Under the pieces are notes generated by a model. It was given only the letters and a program-made list of their open reading frames with translations, ran no database searches and had not been told where the DNA came from. Position numbers and translations under genes: made by a program. From Burkholderia ubonensis (GTDB taxonomy: Bacteria > Pseudomonadota > Gammaproteobacteria > Burkholderiales > Burkholderiaceae): DNA of 64,000 bases. Below are positions 49,395 to 60,198 of the stretch, piece after piece. The stretch's first letter is position 1, and every line of letters begins with the position of its first letter. The DNA lies in contig NZ_CP013420.1 in NCBI RefSeq assembly GCF_001718695.1, positions 2,294,001 through 2,358,000 on the forward strand, read 5' to 3'.

Positions 49395-50788
49395 GCTGAA
49401 AGCCCCATCCAGTCGTTCGCGCCCGCGAGCAGCGGCACGCGCGCCGACGCGGCGCGCAGCGCGCCGTGCGCGTCGGCGATCTCCATCGTCTCCAGCCATT
49501 CCTCGAACTCGGGCGCGCGGCGCAGGCCGAGCACCTCGCGCACGTACAGCTGGTCGTGGAACGACGTGCTCTGGTAGTTCAGCATCACGTCGTCCGCGCC
49601 CGGAATCCCCATGATGAAGTTGATGCCGGCCGCACCCAGCAGCGTCAGCAGCGTGTCCATGTCGTCCTGGTCCGCTTCCGCGTGGTTCGTGTAGCAGATG
49701 TCGCAGCCCATCGGCACGCCGAGCAGCTTGCCGCAGAAATGATCCTCGAGCCCCGCGCGGATGATCTGCTTGCCGTCGTACAGGTATTCCGGCCCGATGA
49801 AGCCGACCACCGTGTTCACGAGGAACGGCTCGAACTTGCGCGCGACCGCATAGGCGCGCACCTCGCAGGTCTGCTGGTCGACGCCGTGGTGCGCGTTCGC
49901 GGACAGCGCGCTGCCCTGCCCCGTCTCGAAGTACATGAGATTGTTGCCGACCGTGCCGCGCTGGAGCGACAGCGCCGCGTCGCGCGCCTCGCCGAGCAGC
50001 GCGAGCGAGATGCCGAAGCTCGCGTTCGCCTTCTCGGTGCCCGCGATCGACTGGAACACCAGATCGACCGGCGCGCCCTTCTCGATCGCCGCGATCGTGT
50101 TGGTCACGTGCGTGAGCACGCACGACTGGGTCGGCACGCGGTAGCGCTCGCGGAAGCCGTCGATCATCGCGAGCAGCTTCACGATCGCGGCGAGGCTGTC
50201 GGTGGCCGGGTTGATGCCGATCATCGCGTCACCGCAGCCGTACATCAGCCCGTCGAGCATCGACGCGGCGATCCCCTTCACGTCGTCGGTCGGGTGGTTC
50301 GGCTGCAGCCGCACCGACATCCGGCCCGGCAGCCCGACCGTGTTGCGAAAGCGCGTGACGACGCGGCGCTTCCTCGCCGCCGCGATCAGGTCCTGGTTGC
50401 GCATCAGCTTCGACACGGCCGCGACCATCTCCGGCGTGAGGCCCGGCGCGATCCGTTCGAGCGCCGCGCCGTCGGCCGCCGGCGACAGCAGCCAGTTGCG
50501 GAAGTCGCCGACCGTCAGGTGCGAGACTTCCGCGAACGCGGCCGCATCGTGATCGTCGACGATCAGGCGCGTGACCTCGTCGTCTTCGTAGGGAATCAGC
50601 GCTTCGCTCAGGAACGCCTTGAGCGGCACGCCCGCGAGCGCGATCTTCGCGGCGACGCGCTCCTCCTCGCTCGCCGCCGCGACGCCGGCGAGCTGGTCGC
50701 CGGAACGCAGCGGGCTCGCCTTCGCGAGCAGCGTCTTCAGGTCCGCGAAGCGGTAGGTGCGCGAACCGATCGTCTCCGTGTAGGACAT
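49391..50788 (-). CDS. eutB: ethanolamine ammonia-lyase large subunit
   Basis: This is the alpha chain carrying the radical active site in a TIM barrel. The 465-residue protein has RMSVRLQPNHPTDDVKGIAASMLDGLMYGCGDAMIGINPATDS, SGLAYFETGQ-like YFETGQGSALSANAHHGVDQQT, and NTVVGFIGPEYLYDGKQIIRAGLEDHF with the substrate-binding Glu and Arg blocks. It is second in an eat-eutB-eutC run, 80 bases after the permease. No eutA reactivase, adenosyltransferase or microcompartment shell gene is in the window. Confidence 0.97.
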   Translation of the reverse strand: MSYTETIGSRTYRFADLKTLLAKASPLRSGDQLAGVAAASEEERVAAKIALAGVPLKAFLSEALIPYEDDEVTRLIVDDHDAAAFAEVSHLTVGDFRNWLLSPAADGAALERIAPGLTPEMVAAVSKLMRNQDLIAAARKRRVVTRFRNTVGLPGRMSVRLQPNHPTDDVKGIAASMLDGLMYGCGDAMIGINPATDSLAAIVKLLAMIDGFRERYRVPTQSCVLTHVTNTIAAIEKGAPVDLVFQSIAGTEKANASFGISLALLGEARDAALSLQRGTVGNNLMYFETGQGSALSANAHHGVDQQTCEVRAYAVARKFEPFLVNTVVGFIGPEYLYDGKQIIRAGLEDHFCGKLLGVPMGCDICYTNHAEADQDDMDTLLTLLGAAGINFIMGIPGADDVMLNYQSTSFHDQLYVREVLGLRRAPEFEEWLETMEIADAHGALRAASARVPLLAGANDWMGLSA

Positions 50789-50868
50789 CGTGCGAGTCTC
50801 CTTGCCAAAAGCCGACGGCGCGCCCTTGCCGCGGGCGCGCCGGATGCCGTGTCAACGGCCCATCACCT

Positions 50869-52281
50869 TCATTCCTCCAGCAGCGCGTCGCCCGGCGCGC
50901 TCGCGCGCTGCGCGCGGGTCGCGAGGAAGTACGCGTAGCCGAGCGCGAGGAACGCGACGAACACCATCGCGACGAGCCCGTTGAAATACACCATCGTCGC
51001 GAGGCAGATCAGCGCGGCGACGATCGCGAACGCCGGGAACAACGGATACAGCGGCGCGCGGAACGGCCGCGCCATGCCCGGATGCGTGCGGCGCAGCTTG
51101 AACAGCGCGGCCATGCTGACGATATACATCACGATCGCGCCGAACACCGACATCGTGACGATGTTCGCGGTCAGCGTCTGGCCGCCGAACTGGATCAGCT
51201 CGTCGCTGTAGATCGCCGCGATGCCGACCACGCCGCCCGCGAGGATCGCGCGATGCGGGGTCCTGAAGCGCGGATGCACCTTGCCGAGCCACTCCGGCAG
51301 GTAGCCTTCGCGGGCCAGCGCGAAGATCTGGCGCGAGTAGCCGAGGATGATCCCGTGGAACGACGCGACCAGGCCGAACAGGCCGAGCCACACGAGCATG
51401 TGCATCCAGCCGCTGTTCTCGCCGACGATGTATTTCATCGCCTGCGGCAGCGGGTCGTTGATGTTCGCGAGCTTGGTCCAGTCGCCCGCGCCGCCCGCGA
51501 ACACCATCACGCCGATCGCGAGAACGACGAGCGTCAGGATGCCGGCCACGTACGCGATCGGGATCGAGCGCTTCGGGTTCTTCGCTTCCTCGGCCGCCAT
51601 CGCGACGCCTTCGATCGCGAGGAAGAACCAGATCGCGAACGGGATCGCCGCGAACATCCCGTGGAACGAGCCGACGCTGAAGTGATCGGCGCCAGCCCAG
51701 CCGCCCTTCATGAAGTTGCTCCACGCGAAGCCCGGCGACACGACGCCCATGAACACCAGCAGCTCGAAGATCGCGAGCAGCGTGACGACGAGCTCGAAGG
51801 TCGCGGCGATCTGCACGCCGACGATGTTCAGCGCCATGAACACGAGATACGCGCCCATCGCCGCATGCTTCGGCTCGAGCCCCGGGAACTGCACGTGCAG
51901 GTACGCGCCGATCGCGAGCGCGATCGCGGGTGGCGCGAACACGAACTCGACGAGCGTCGCCGCGCCCGCCAGGTAGCCGCCCGTCGGGCCGAACGCGCGG
52001 CGCGCATACGCGAACGGGCCGCCCGCATGCGGAATCGACGTGGTCAGCTCGGTGAAGCTGAAGATGAAGGTGGTGTACATCGCCGCGACGAACAGCGCGG
52101 TGACCACGAAGCCCAGCGTGCCCGCGCTCGCCCAGCCGTAACTCCAGCCGAAATACTCGCCGGAAATCACGAGGCCGACCGCGATGCCCCACAACTGCCA
52201 GGTCCCGAGCGTCTGCTGCAGCGCGGGCTGGCCGGACGACTTGCCGCCGGCGGCGGGCCGGCCATTCGACTCTGCTTTCAT
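50869..52281 (-). CDS. eat: ethanolamine permease
   Basis: This 470-residue APC-superfamily transporter has about 12 hydrophobic segments. It starts, after a short polar tail, with LGTWQLWGIAVGLVISGEYFGWSYGWASAGTLGFVV, the ethanolamine-permease signature, and includes FTELTTSIPHAGGPFAYARRAFGP. The ATG at 52281 has GAGGAG upstream; longer forms read through the leader. First gene of the operon with eutBC, it brings ethanolamine, a phosphatidylethanolamine breakdown product, into the cell. Confidence 0.93.
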   Translation of the reverse strand: MKAESNGRPAAGGKSSGQPALQQTLGTWQLWGIAVGLVISGEYFGWSYGWASAGTLGFVVTALFVAAMYTTFIFSFTELTTSIPHAGGPFAYARRAFGPTGGYLAGAATLVEFVFAPPAIALAIGAYLHVQFPGLEPKHAAMGAYLVFMALNIVGVQIAATFELVVTLLAIFELLVFMGVVSPGFAWSNFMKGGWAGADHFSVGSFHGMFAAIPFAIWFFLAIEGVAMAAEEAKNPKRSIPIAYVAGILTLVVLAIGVMVFAGGAGDWTKLANINDPLPQAMKYIVGENSGWMHMLVWLGLFGLVASFHGIILGYSRQIFALAREGYLPEWLGKVHPRFRTPHRAILAGGVVGIAAIYSDELIQFGGQTLTANIVTMSVFGAIVMYIVSMAALFKLRRTHPGMARPFRAPLYPLFPAFAIVAALICLATMVYFNGLVAMVFVAFLALGYAYFLATRAQRASAPGDALLEE

Positions 52282-52487
52282 CGGTTTCTCCTCAAGGGCG
52301 CCAGACCGCGTGTCCGTCCGGCGGCGCGCCGCGAGGGCGCGTCCGCCGGGCTGGTCTGCACGACTGAGAATCGATGCTAGTGAGTCATTAATCGACGTGT
52401 TATCGAAATTCGGCAAAGGTCCGCGCGGCCGTTTCCGTAAGCAAAACGTCAGCGCGGCCCGCCGCTTGCTTGCCGCTCATTCGCCCC

Positions 52488-53948
52488 TTACTCGCCGCCG
52501 CGCTGATTGAACCAGCGATCGAGCAGCTTGCCGGCCGCGTCGCGTCCGCCGAGGCCGAACGACAGCGCAACGGCCACCGCGATCGCGCCGAGCACGAGGC
52601 CGAACGCGAGCTGCACGATCTCGTTCGCGATGCCCATCGCGCGCAGCCCCATCGCGAACACGAGGCCGAGGATCGCGAATTGCGCGATGCGCGCGAACAG
52701 CACGCTGTGCTGCGTGTCCGCCTGCTGGATCACGCGGCGCGCGAGGCCCGCGAGCCAGAAGCCGATCACGAGGATCACGCCGCCCATCAGCACGTGGCCG
52801 CCGAACTCGATGAACAGCGTGACCACGTCGCGCACCTGCGAGAAGCCGAGCCGGTTCGACGCCTCGACCGCGGCGAACAGCATCGCGAAGAACACGATCA
52901 GCCGCGCGGCCAGCACCGACGGCTGCAGCATGCCCGAGAACACCGGCTCGACGCCGAGCACCTTCGGCAGGCCGTCGACGCCCGCCGCGACCAGCAGCTT
53001 CTGCGCGAGCGCGGCGACGAAGCGCGCGAAGTAGAACGTGACGAGCACGATCACGAGTGCCGCGACGATGTCCGGCACCGCGGCGAGGAACTGGTTCAGC
53101 ATGTTGGTCGCGGGGCCGGAGATCACGTCGATCTTCAGCGCGTCGAGCGCGGAGATCAGCGTCGGCACGAACACGAACACGTAGACGACCGTGCCGACGA
53201 AGCTCGACACGCGCACCGGCGTCGGGCTGTCGAGGCGCTCGGTGAGCTTGTCGGCGCCCGCCGCGATCAGCAGGTTCGTGACGAGCCCGCGCAGCACGCG
53301 CGCGACGATCCAGCCGACGGTGCCGATCACGGCCGCCGCGAACAGGTTCGGCACGATCGCGAGCAGCTTGTCGACCATCCCCTGCACCGGCGACAGCAGG
53401 CCCGACAGCGCGAACGCGGACAGGATCGCCGGCAGGAACATCAGGATCACGAGCCAGAACAGCACGTCGCCGAGATAGCCGCTCATCGGCTGCATGCCGG
53501 CGCTTTCGGTCAGCTTGTCGTCGACCTTGCACGCTTTCAGCGCGCGGTTCGCGAGGCTGCGCAACAGCGACGCGATCAGCCACGCGATCAGCGCGAGCGC
53601 CGCGCCGCCGATCAGGTTCGGCAGGTAGTCGACGATGTGGGTGACGAGCAGCGAGAACGGATTGGACACCGCGTACAGGTTGAGCACGTTGAAGATGCCC
53701 ACCGCGGTGACGAGCAGCACGAGCCAGAACAGGCCGCCGGCGACGATGCGCTCGACGTACGCGCCCTGGCCGGTGCTTTCGGCGATCCGCTGGTCGACCT
53801 TCAGCGCACCGAGCAGCCGCAGCGTGCCGGCCCGCGCCGCGACGGCGATCAGCCAGCCGATCACCAGGATGCCGATCGCGCCGGCGATCTTGGGCAGGTA
53901 GCCGCCCAGCGTGGTCTGCAGCGTTGTGATGAAGCTGGATGCATCCAT
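52488..53948 (-). CDS. CmpX-type mechanosensitive-channel-like membrane protein
   Basis: This 486-residue integral membrane protein has about 10-11 hydrophobic segments arranged as internal repeats of a helix pair plus a short amphipathic loop (ALKVDQRIAESTGQGAYVERIVAGGLFWLVLL; ACKVDDKLTESAGMQPMSGYLGDVLFWLVIL; GADKLTERLDSPTPVRVSSFVGTVVYVFVF). This matches the CmpX/TM_helix group of the MscS superfamily. The MscS beta-domain is absent, so gating by tension is uncertain. The role is probably in osmotic or envelope-stress response. It is monocistronic, with the octamer array upstream. Confidence 0.82.
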   Translation of the reverse strand: MDASSFITTLQTTLGGYLPKIAGAIGILVIGWLIAVAARAGTLRLLGALKVDQRIAESTGQGAYVERIVAGGLFWLVLLVTAVGIFNVLNLYAVSNPFSLLVTHIVDYLPNLIGGAALALIAWLIASLLRSLANRALKACKVDDKLTESAGMQPMSGYLGDVLFWLVILMFLPAILSAFALSGLLSPVQGMVDKLLAIVPNLFAAAVIGTVGWIVARVLRGLVTNLLIAAGADKLTERLDSPTPVRVSSFVGTVVYVFVFVPTLISALDALKIDVISGPATNMLNQFLAAVPDIVAALVIVLVTFYFARFVAALAQKLLVAAGVDGLPKVLGVEPVFSGMLQPSVLAARLIVFFAMLFAAVEASNRLGFSQVRDVVTLFIEFGGHVLMGGVILVIGFWLAGLARRVIQQADTQHSVLFARIAQFAILGLVFAMGLRAMGIANEIVQLAFGLVLGAIAVAVALSFGLGGRDAAGKLLDRWFNQRGGE

Positions 53949-54264
53949 TTCTTCTCTCCCGAAAACGTGGCGTTGCGATTGAACATCGACGAACTACCTG
54001 CGTACTTCGAAAACCGTGCGTTACCGTCCGGCGAACTTACCCGAGAAAAATGACGCGTTGATCCGATTTCACCGTCTTTAACTTTAGTCGGTGATCGGAG
54101 GGGTGAACCCCGATTCGGACAAATTAAAAGGGGGCGATTCGGGGGCGGACGATGGCTGGGAGAGGGGGCTGGCGATGACGTGGGGCGAACGCGGGTCCGG
54201 GGTATCGGGATGTCTGGGCCGGGAGGGAAGCCGGTCGATGCGGTCGCGGAGGGGTGCGGGGGTG
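53949..54264. other. upstream region of the CmpX-like gene
   Basis: Less GC-rich DNA holding the leader of the CmpX-like gene. A TTTAACTTTAG segment at 54076-54086 may be promoter DNA. No gene seen. Confidence 0.45.
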
Positions 54265-54480
54265 GGTCTGCCGGTCTGCCGGTCTGCCGGTCTGCCGGTC
54301 TGCCGGTCTGTCGGTCTGTCGGTCTGTCGGTCTGTCGGTCTGTCGGTCTGTCGGTCTGTCGGTCTGTCGGTCTGTCGGTCTGTCGGTCTGTCGGTCTGTC
54401 GGTCTGTCGGTCTGTCGGTCTGTCGGTCTGTCGGTCTGTCGGTCTGCCGGTCTGCCGGTCTGCCGGTCTGCCGGTCTGCC
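54265..54480. repeat. octanucleotide tandem array, 27 units
   Basis: There are 27 perfect-length units of GGTCTGYC: five GGTCTGCC (54265-54304), seventeen GGTCTGTC (54305-54440), then five GGTCTGCC (54441-54480). No unit breaks phase. The array lies between the CmpX-like gene and the zinc-ribbon gene. Frames stay open in both directions because the unit has no stop. Confidence 0.97.
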
Positions 54481-54505
54481 GGCAACGATACCCGTGCTTG
54501 CGCGT

Positions 54506-54973
54506 CTAGCCGGCCTGCGTCCCGCAGTTCGGACAAAAGCGCGCGTCGGCGGCGAGTGCTGCCTGGCAACGGCCGCACGCGCGGCCACGCTGCGATACGC
54601 CGCACTGCGCGCAAAATCGCGCGGCCGGCGCGTTGAGCGCACCGCAGCCCGCGCATACGAGTTGGCGCAACGACAAGTCGGCGCCGGGCACGCCCCGGCC
54701 GCCGGTCGGCGGCTGCCGGCCCCAGTCATGGCGATCGCGATCGCGGCCGTGCGCGTCGTGCGCGTCGTACAGTTCGCGGCCTCGCTCGCCGTGATGGCCG
54801 CCGCCATGGCCGCTCTGCGGTCCGCTGCCGTGCCCGCCGCCGTGTGAGCCGTGTGAGCCGTGTGAGCCGTGTGAGCCGTGTGAGCCGTGTGAGCCGTGTG
54901 AGCCGTGTGAGCCGCCGTGCCCGCCCCCGTGCCGACCACCCCACCCGCCAAACACCCGTTTCAGCAACCCCAT
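54506..54973 (-). CDS. His/Gly-rich double zinc-ribbon protein
   Basis: This 155-residue protein has three parts. Residues 1-55 begin MGLLKRVFGGWGGRHGGG and contain eight Ser-His-Gly repeats. A charged middle (about 55-95) follows. The C-terminal two zinc ribbons carry CAGCGALNAPAARFCAQCG and CGRCQAALAADARFCPNCG, four Cys each. There is no signal peptide. It ends a minus-strand run 10 bases after the CadA-type ATPase stop, so the two are probably co-transcribed. A cytosolic Zn/Cd-binding or chaperone role is inferred from this pairing and the histidines. The repeat number is likely variable. Confidence 0.72.
   Translation of the reverse strand: MGLLKRVFGGWGGRHGGGHGGSHGSHGSHGSHGSHGSHGSHGSHGGGHGSGPQSGHGGGHHGERGRELYDAHDAHGRDRDRHDWGRQPPTGGRGVPGADLSLRQLVCAGCGALNAPAARFCAQCGVSQRGRACGRCQAALAADARFCPNCGTQAG
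54842..54913 (-). repeat. 9-bp tandem repeat, 8 units (Ser-His-Gly tract)
   Basis: GTGTGAGCC is repeated eight times on the plus strand, encoding the SHG tract of the zinc-ribbon protein. The unit keeps frame, so copy-number change would alter only tract length. Confidence 0.95.
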
Positions 54974-54983
54974 CGCCCGCTCC

Positions 54984-57560
<2,577 letters not shown>

Positions 57561-57590
57561 CACCACCTCCTCAATAGCTCGACGGTGTAG

Positions 57591-57621
57591 AGTTAACACC
57601 TTGAAGCCACTACAAGGTCAA
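57591..57621 (-). promoter_or_regulatory. MerR-type (CadR) operator-promoter of cadA
   Basis: On the minus strand TTGACC (57616-57621) and TTAACT (57591-57596) are separated by 19 bases, the overlong spacing of MerR-family promoters. The spacer holds a perfect dyad, ACCTTG / CAAGGT (57598-57603 and 57613-57618), around a TAGTGGCTT-like centre as in cad/pbr operators. CadR would distort it to allow transcription when metal is bound. Confidence 0.88.
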
Positions 57622-57641
57622 CCCTTCGACAGGAGAAAAGT

Positions 57642-58073
57642 ATGAAGATCGGCGAACTGGCCAAGGCGGCGCGCTGCACGCCCGAGACGATCCGCTTCTA
57701 CGAGAAGGAGGGTCTGATGCCCGATGCGGAGCGCACCGACGCGAACTACCGGAACTACACGGAAACCCATGTCGAACGGCTGCGCTTCATCCGCAACTGC
57801 CGCGCGCTCGACATGGCGCACGACGAGATCCGCGCGCTGCTGCGCCTCACCGATACGCCCGGCGATCGCTGCGATTCGATCAATGCGCTGCTCGATGAAC
57901 ACATCGGGCACGTCGACGCGCGGCTGGCCGAACTGACGCATCTGCGCGACCAGCTGACCGAATTGCGCCGCCAATGCGTGGGCGAGCACTCGGTCGAGGA
58001 CTGCGGGATCGTGCAGGGGCTCGCGACGATGGAGACGGTTGCGCCGGCCGCGAAACGCACGCACCTCGGCTGA
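57642..58073 (+). CDS. cadR: Cd(II)/Pb(II)-responsive MerR-family regulator
   Basis: This 143-residue activator-repressor is divergent from the metal ATPase. It has an N-terminal MerR helix-turn-helix (MKIGELAKAARCTPETIRFYEKEGL) and a dimerisation helix. Metal-binding cysteines are at positions 77, 112 and 121, the CadR/PbrR pattern (C77 in GDRCDSINALLDEHI, C112 in RRQC, C121 in EDCGIV). AGGAGA lies before the ATG at 57642. There is no His-rich C-terminal tail as in some CadR. It reads the dyad at 57591-57621. Confidence 0.94.
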   Translation: MKIGELAKAARCTPETIRFYEKEGLMPDAERTDANYRNYTETHVERLRFIRNCRALDMAHDEIRALLRLTDTPGDRCDSINALLDEHIGHVDARLAELTHLRDQLTELRRQCVGEHSVEDCGIVQGLATMETVAPAAKRTHLG

Positions 58074-58105
58074 AGCCCTTGTCGGATCTGATAGTTTACC
58101 CAATA

Positions 58106-58124
58106 CTAGTCATGTCATGACTAG
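58106..58124. promoter_or_regulatory. 19-bp perfect palindrome, likely PadR operator
   Basis: CTAGTCATG and CATGACTAG flank a single T. It lies 18 bases before the PadR start in a short AT-richer leader, a typical autoregulatory position. Confidence 0.65.
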
Positions 58125-58141
58125 ATATAGATGAACTACCC

Positions 58142-58714
58142 ATGCCGGTCAGCCGCCCGTCACCGCTCGCCCTCGCCGTGCTGGCGACCCTCACCGAAAC
58201 GCCGATGCATCCGTACGGGATGCTGCAGCAACTCAAATCGCGCGGCCACGACGAAGTCGTCAACGTGCGGCAGCGCACGAGCCTGTACCAGACGATCGAC
58301 CGCCTGCTGCGCGACGGCCTGATCGCCGTGCACGACACCGAGCGCGACGGCGCGTTTCCGGAACGCACGCGCTACGAACTCACCGATGCCGGGCGCGCCG
58401 CCGGGGAGGCGTGGCTGCGCGCGCAGCTCGCGGAGCCCGCGCGCGAGTTTCCGGCGTTCGGCGCCGGGCTCGCGTTCCTGCCGCTGCTCGACGCCGACGA
58501 CGCCCGTCAGCAGCTCGAGCGCCGCATCGCCGCGCTCGAAGCCGAACGCGCGCGCGTCGAATCGCTGCGCAACGCCGCGCAGGCCGACCAGGTGCCGCGC
58601 CTGTTCCTGCTGCATAACGAGCATGCGCTCGTGCTGCTCGACGCCGAGCTCGGCTGGGTGCGCAGCGTCGTCGACCACCTGCGGATCGGCGCGCTGCGCT
58701 GGGTCGACGGCTGA
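58142..58714 (+). CDS. PadR-family transcriptional regulator
   Basis: This 190-residue protein has an N-terminal winged helix (SPLALAVLATLTETPMHPYGMLQQLKSRG, then VNVRQRTSLYQTIDRLLRDGLIAVHDTERDGAFPERTRYELTDAG pattern). A Vir_AS-type C-terminal coiled coil follows (residues 105-180, LERRIAALEAERARVESL). PadR repressors of this long class usually sense phenolic compounds or antibiotics. No clear target adjoins it except itself and the convergent oxidase gene. A perfect palindrome precedes it. Confidence 0.88.
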   Translation: MPVSRPSPLALAVLATLTETPMHPYGMLQQLKSRGHDEVVNVRQRTSLYQTIDRLLRDGLIAVHDTERDGAFPERTRYELTDAGRAAGEAWLRAQLAEPAREFPAFGAGLAFLPLLDADDARQQLERRIAALEAERARVESLRNAAQADQVPRLFLLHNEHALVLLDAELGWVRSVVDHLRIGALRWVDG

Positions 58715-58743
58715 TCGAACCCGGGCCGGCGCCGCGCCGCCCG

Positions 58744-60195
58744 TCAAAGCACCTTGCCGGGATTCAGGATGTGATGCGGATCGAGCGCGTCCTTCAGCCG
58801 GCGCATCAGGCCGATTTCCGCGTCGCTGCGCGTGCAGCCGAGATACGGACGCTTCAGCACGCCGATCCCGTGCTCGGCGGAAATCGAGCCGCCCATCGCC
58901 TGCACGACGTCATAGACGACCCGATCCAGTTCGTCGCCGGTCGCGGCGCCGTGCGCCGCGAGCGACACGCCGATATGCACGTTGCCGTCGCCGACGTGCC
59001 CGAAGAACAGGCACACGGCCGCCGGCCAGCGCGCGCGCAGCGCCGCCTCGCAGCGCTCGGCGAACGCGCCGAGCTCGCCCGTCGGCAGGCTCACGTCGAA
59101 GTTGACGAGATTCGGCAGCGCATCGATCGCGAGCCCTTCGCGCAGCGTCCACATGTCGCGCGCCTGCCGCTCCGACGTCGCGAGCGCCGCGTCGTCGACA
59201 AGGCCCGCGTCGAAGCAGTCGGCGAGGCACGTCTCCAGCGCGTGTCGCGCATCGCCACCCGGCGCGCTCGTCGCGCATTCGATCAGCACCGCGAAGCCGT
59301 CGTCGGCCGCGAACGGCGCGACGACCCCGGGCGTGTGTTCGGCGACATACCGGTAGAACGCCGGCCACATCGCCTCGAAGCTGACCACCTCGGGCAGCGC
59401 GCGCACGCGGTTCCACAGCCCGACCACCGCGTCGTAGCCGGCAACCCGGCACAGCGCGGTCGCGGGCGCCGCCAGTTGCGGATGCAGCCGCAGCACCGCG
59501 CGCGTGATCACGCCGAGCGTGCCTTCGCTGCCGATGAACAGCTGCTTCAGGTCGTAGCCGGCGTTGTTCTTCAGCATCCGGTTCATCGACGACACGACGG
59601 TGCCGTCCGCGAGCACCGCCTCGAGCCCGAGCACCTGCTCGCGCATCATCCCGTAGCGGATCGCACGCGTGCCGCCCGCGTTGGTCGCGAGCGCGCCGCC
59701 GATCTGGCACGACCCGCGCGCACCGAGGTCGACGCCGAACGTGAAGCCCGCCGCTTCGGCCGCCTCCTGCACGGTCTGCAGCGGCGTGCCGGCGCGCACC
59801 GTGATCGTGCCGGCGGCGGCGTCGAGCGACTCGACGCCCGCGAACCGCTCCATCGACAGCACCACCTCGCCGCCGAGCGCCACCGCGCCGCGCGCCAGCC
59901 CGGTCAGCCCGCCCTGCGGCACGACCGGCTGCCCGAGCCGCGCGCACAACGCGAGCGCGCGCGACACGTCGTCAACGCTGCGCGCTCGCACCAGCGCGCG
60001 CGGCCGCACGCCGGGCGGCTCGTTGTACGCGGTGAAAAAGCGCGGCTCGATGTCGGCCGAGCGCGTGACGAGGCCATCATCCAGCGCATCGCCCAGCGCG
60101 GCGGCGAGCGCCGCGGCGAGCGCGTCGTCCGCCTGCGGCGGCACGCCAGGGCCGTCCGGCACGCCGGCCGCGGGCAGGCTCTGCATCGTCCGCAC
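58744..60195 (-). CDS. FAD-binding D-2-hydroxyacid dehydrogenase / GlcD-like oxidase
   Basis: This 483-residue flavoprotein of the VAO/GlcD group has the FAD-binding PCMH domain (RALVRARSVDDVSRALALCARLGQPVVPQGGLTGLARGAV pattern; GTLGVITRAVLRLHP). The C-terminal FAD-oxidase domain has the FFGHVGDGNVHIG metal-histidine motif and ends AEHGIGVLKRPYL ... LDPHHILNPGKVL. Members oxidise D-lactate, glycolate or D-2-hydroxyglutarate. The exact substrate is unknown. The GTG at 60195 or the ATG at 60186 could be the start. It lies three bases after the binding-protein gene stop, so the two are co-transcribed. Confidence 0.85.
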   Translation of the reverse strand: MRTMQSLPAAGVPDGPGVPPQADDALAAALAAALGDALDDGLVTRSADIEPRFFTAYNEPPGVRPRALVRARSVDDVSRALALCARLGQPVVPQGGLTGLARGAVALGGEVVLSMERFAGVESLDAAAGTITVRAGTPLQTVQEAAEAAGFTFGVDLGARGSCQIGGALATNAGGTRAIRYGMMREQVLGLEAVLADGTVVSSMNRMLKNNAGYDLKQLFIGSEGTLGVITRAVLRLHPQLAAPATALCRVAGYDAVVGLWNRVRALPEVVSFEAMWPAFYRYVAEHTPGVVAPFAADDGFAVLIECATSAPGGDARHALETCLADCFDAGLVDDAALATSERQARDMWTLREGLAIDALPNLVNFDVSLPTGELGAFAERCEAALRARWPAAVCLFFGHVGDGNVHIGVSLAAHGAATGDELDRVVYDVVQAMGGSISAEHGIGVLKRPYLGCTRSDAEIGLMRRLKDALDPHHILNPGKVL

Positions 60196-60198
60196 CGC

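Noticed and set aside
54265..54480. Possible CRISPR array
   Set aside because: Repeat units are contiguous 8-mers with no spacers, and no cas gene is present.
54084..54951. Open frames with DRQTDRPT or VCRSVGLS repeats across the octamer array
   Set aside because: Same cause: an 8-bp unit without stops. They also overlap the zinc-ribbon gene antisense or out of frame.
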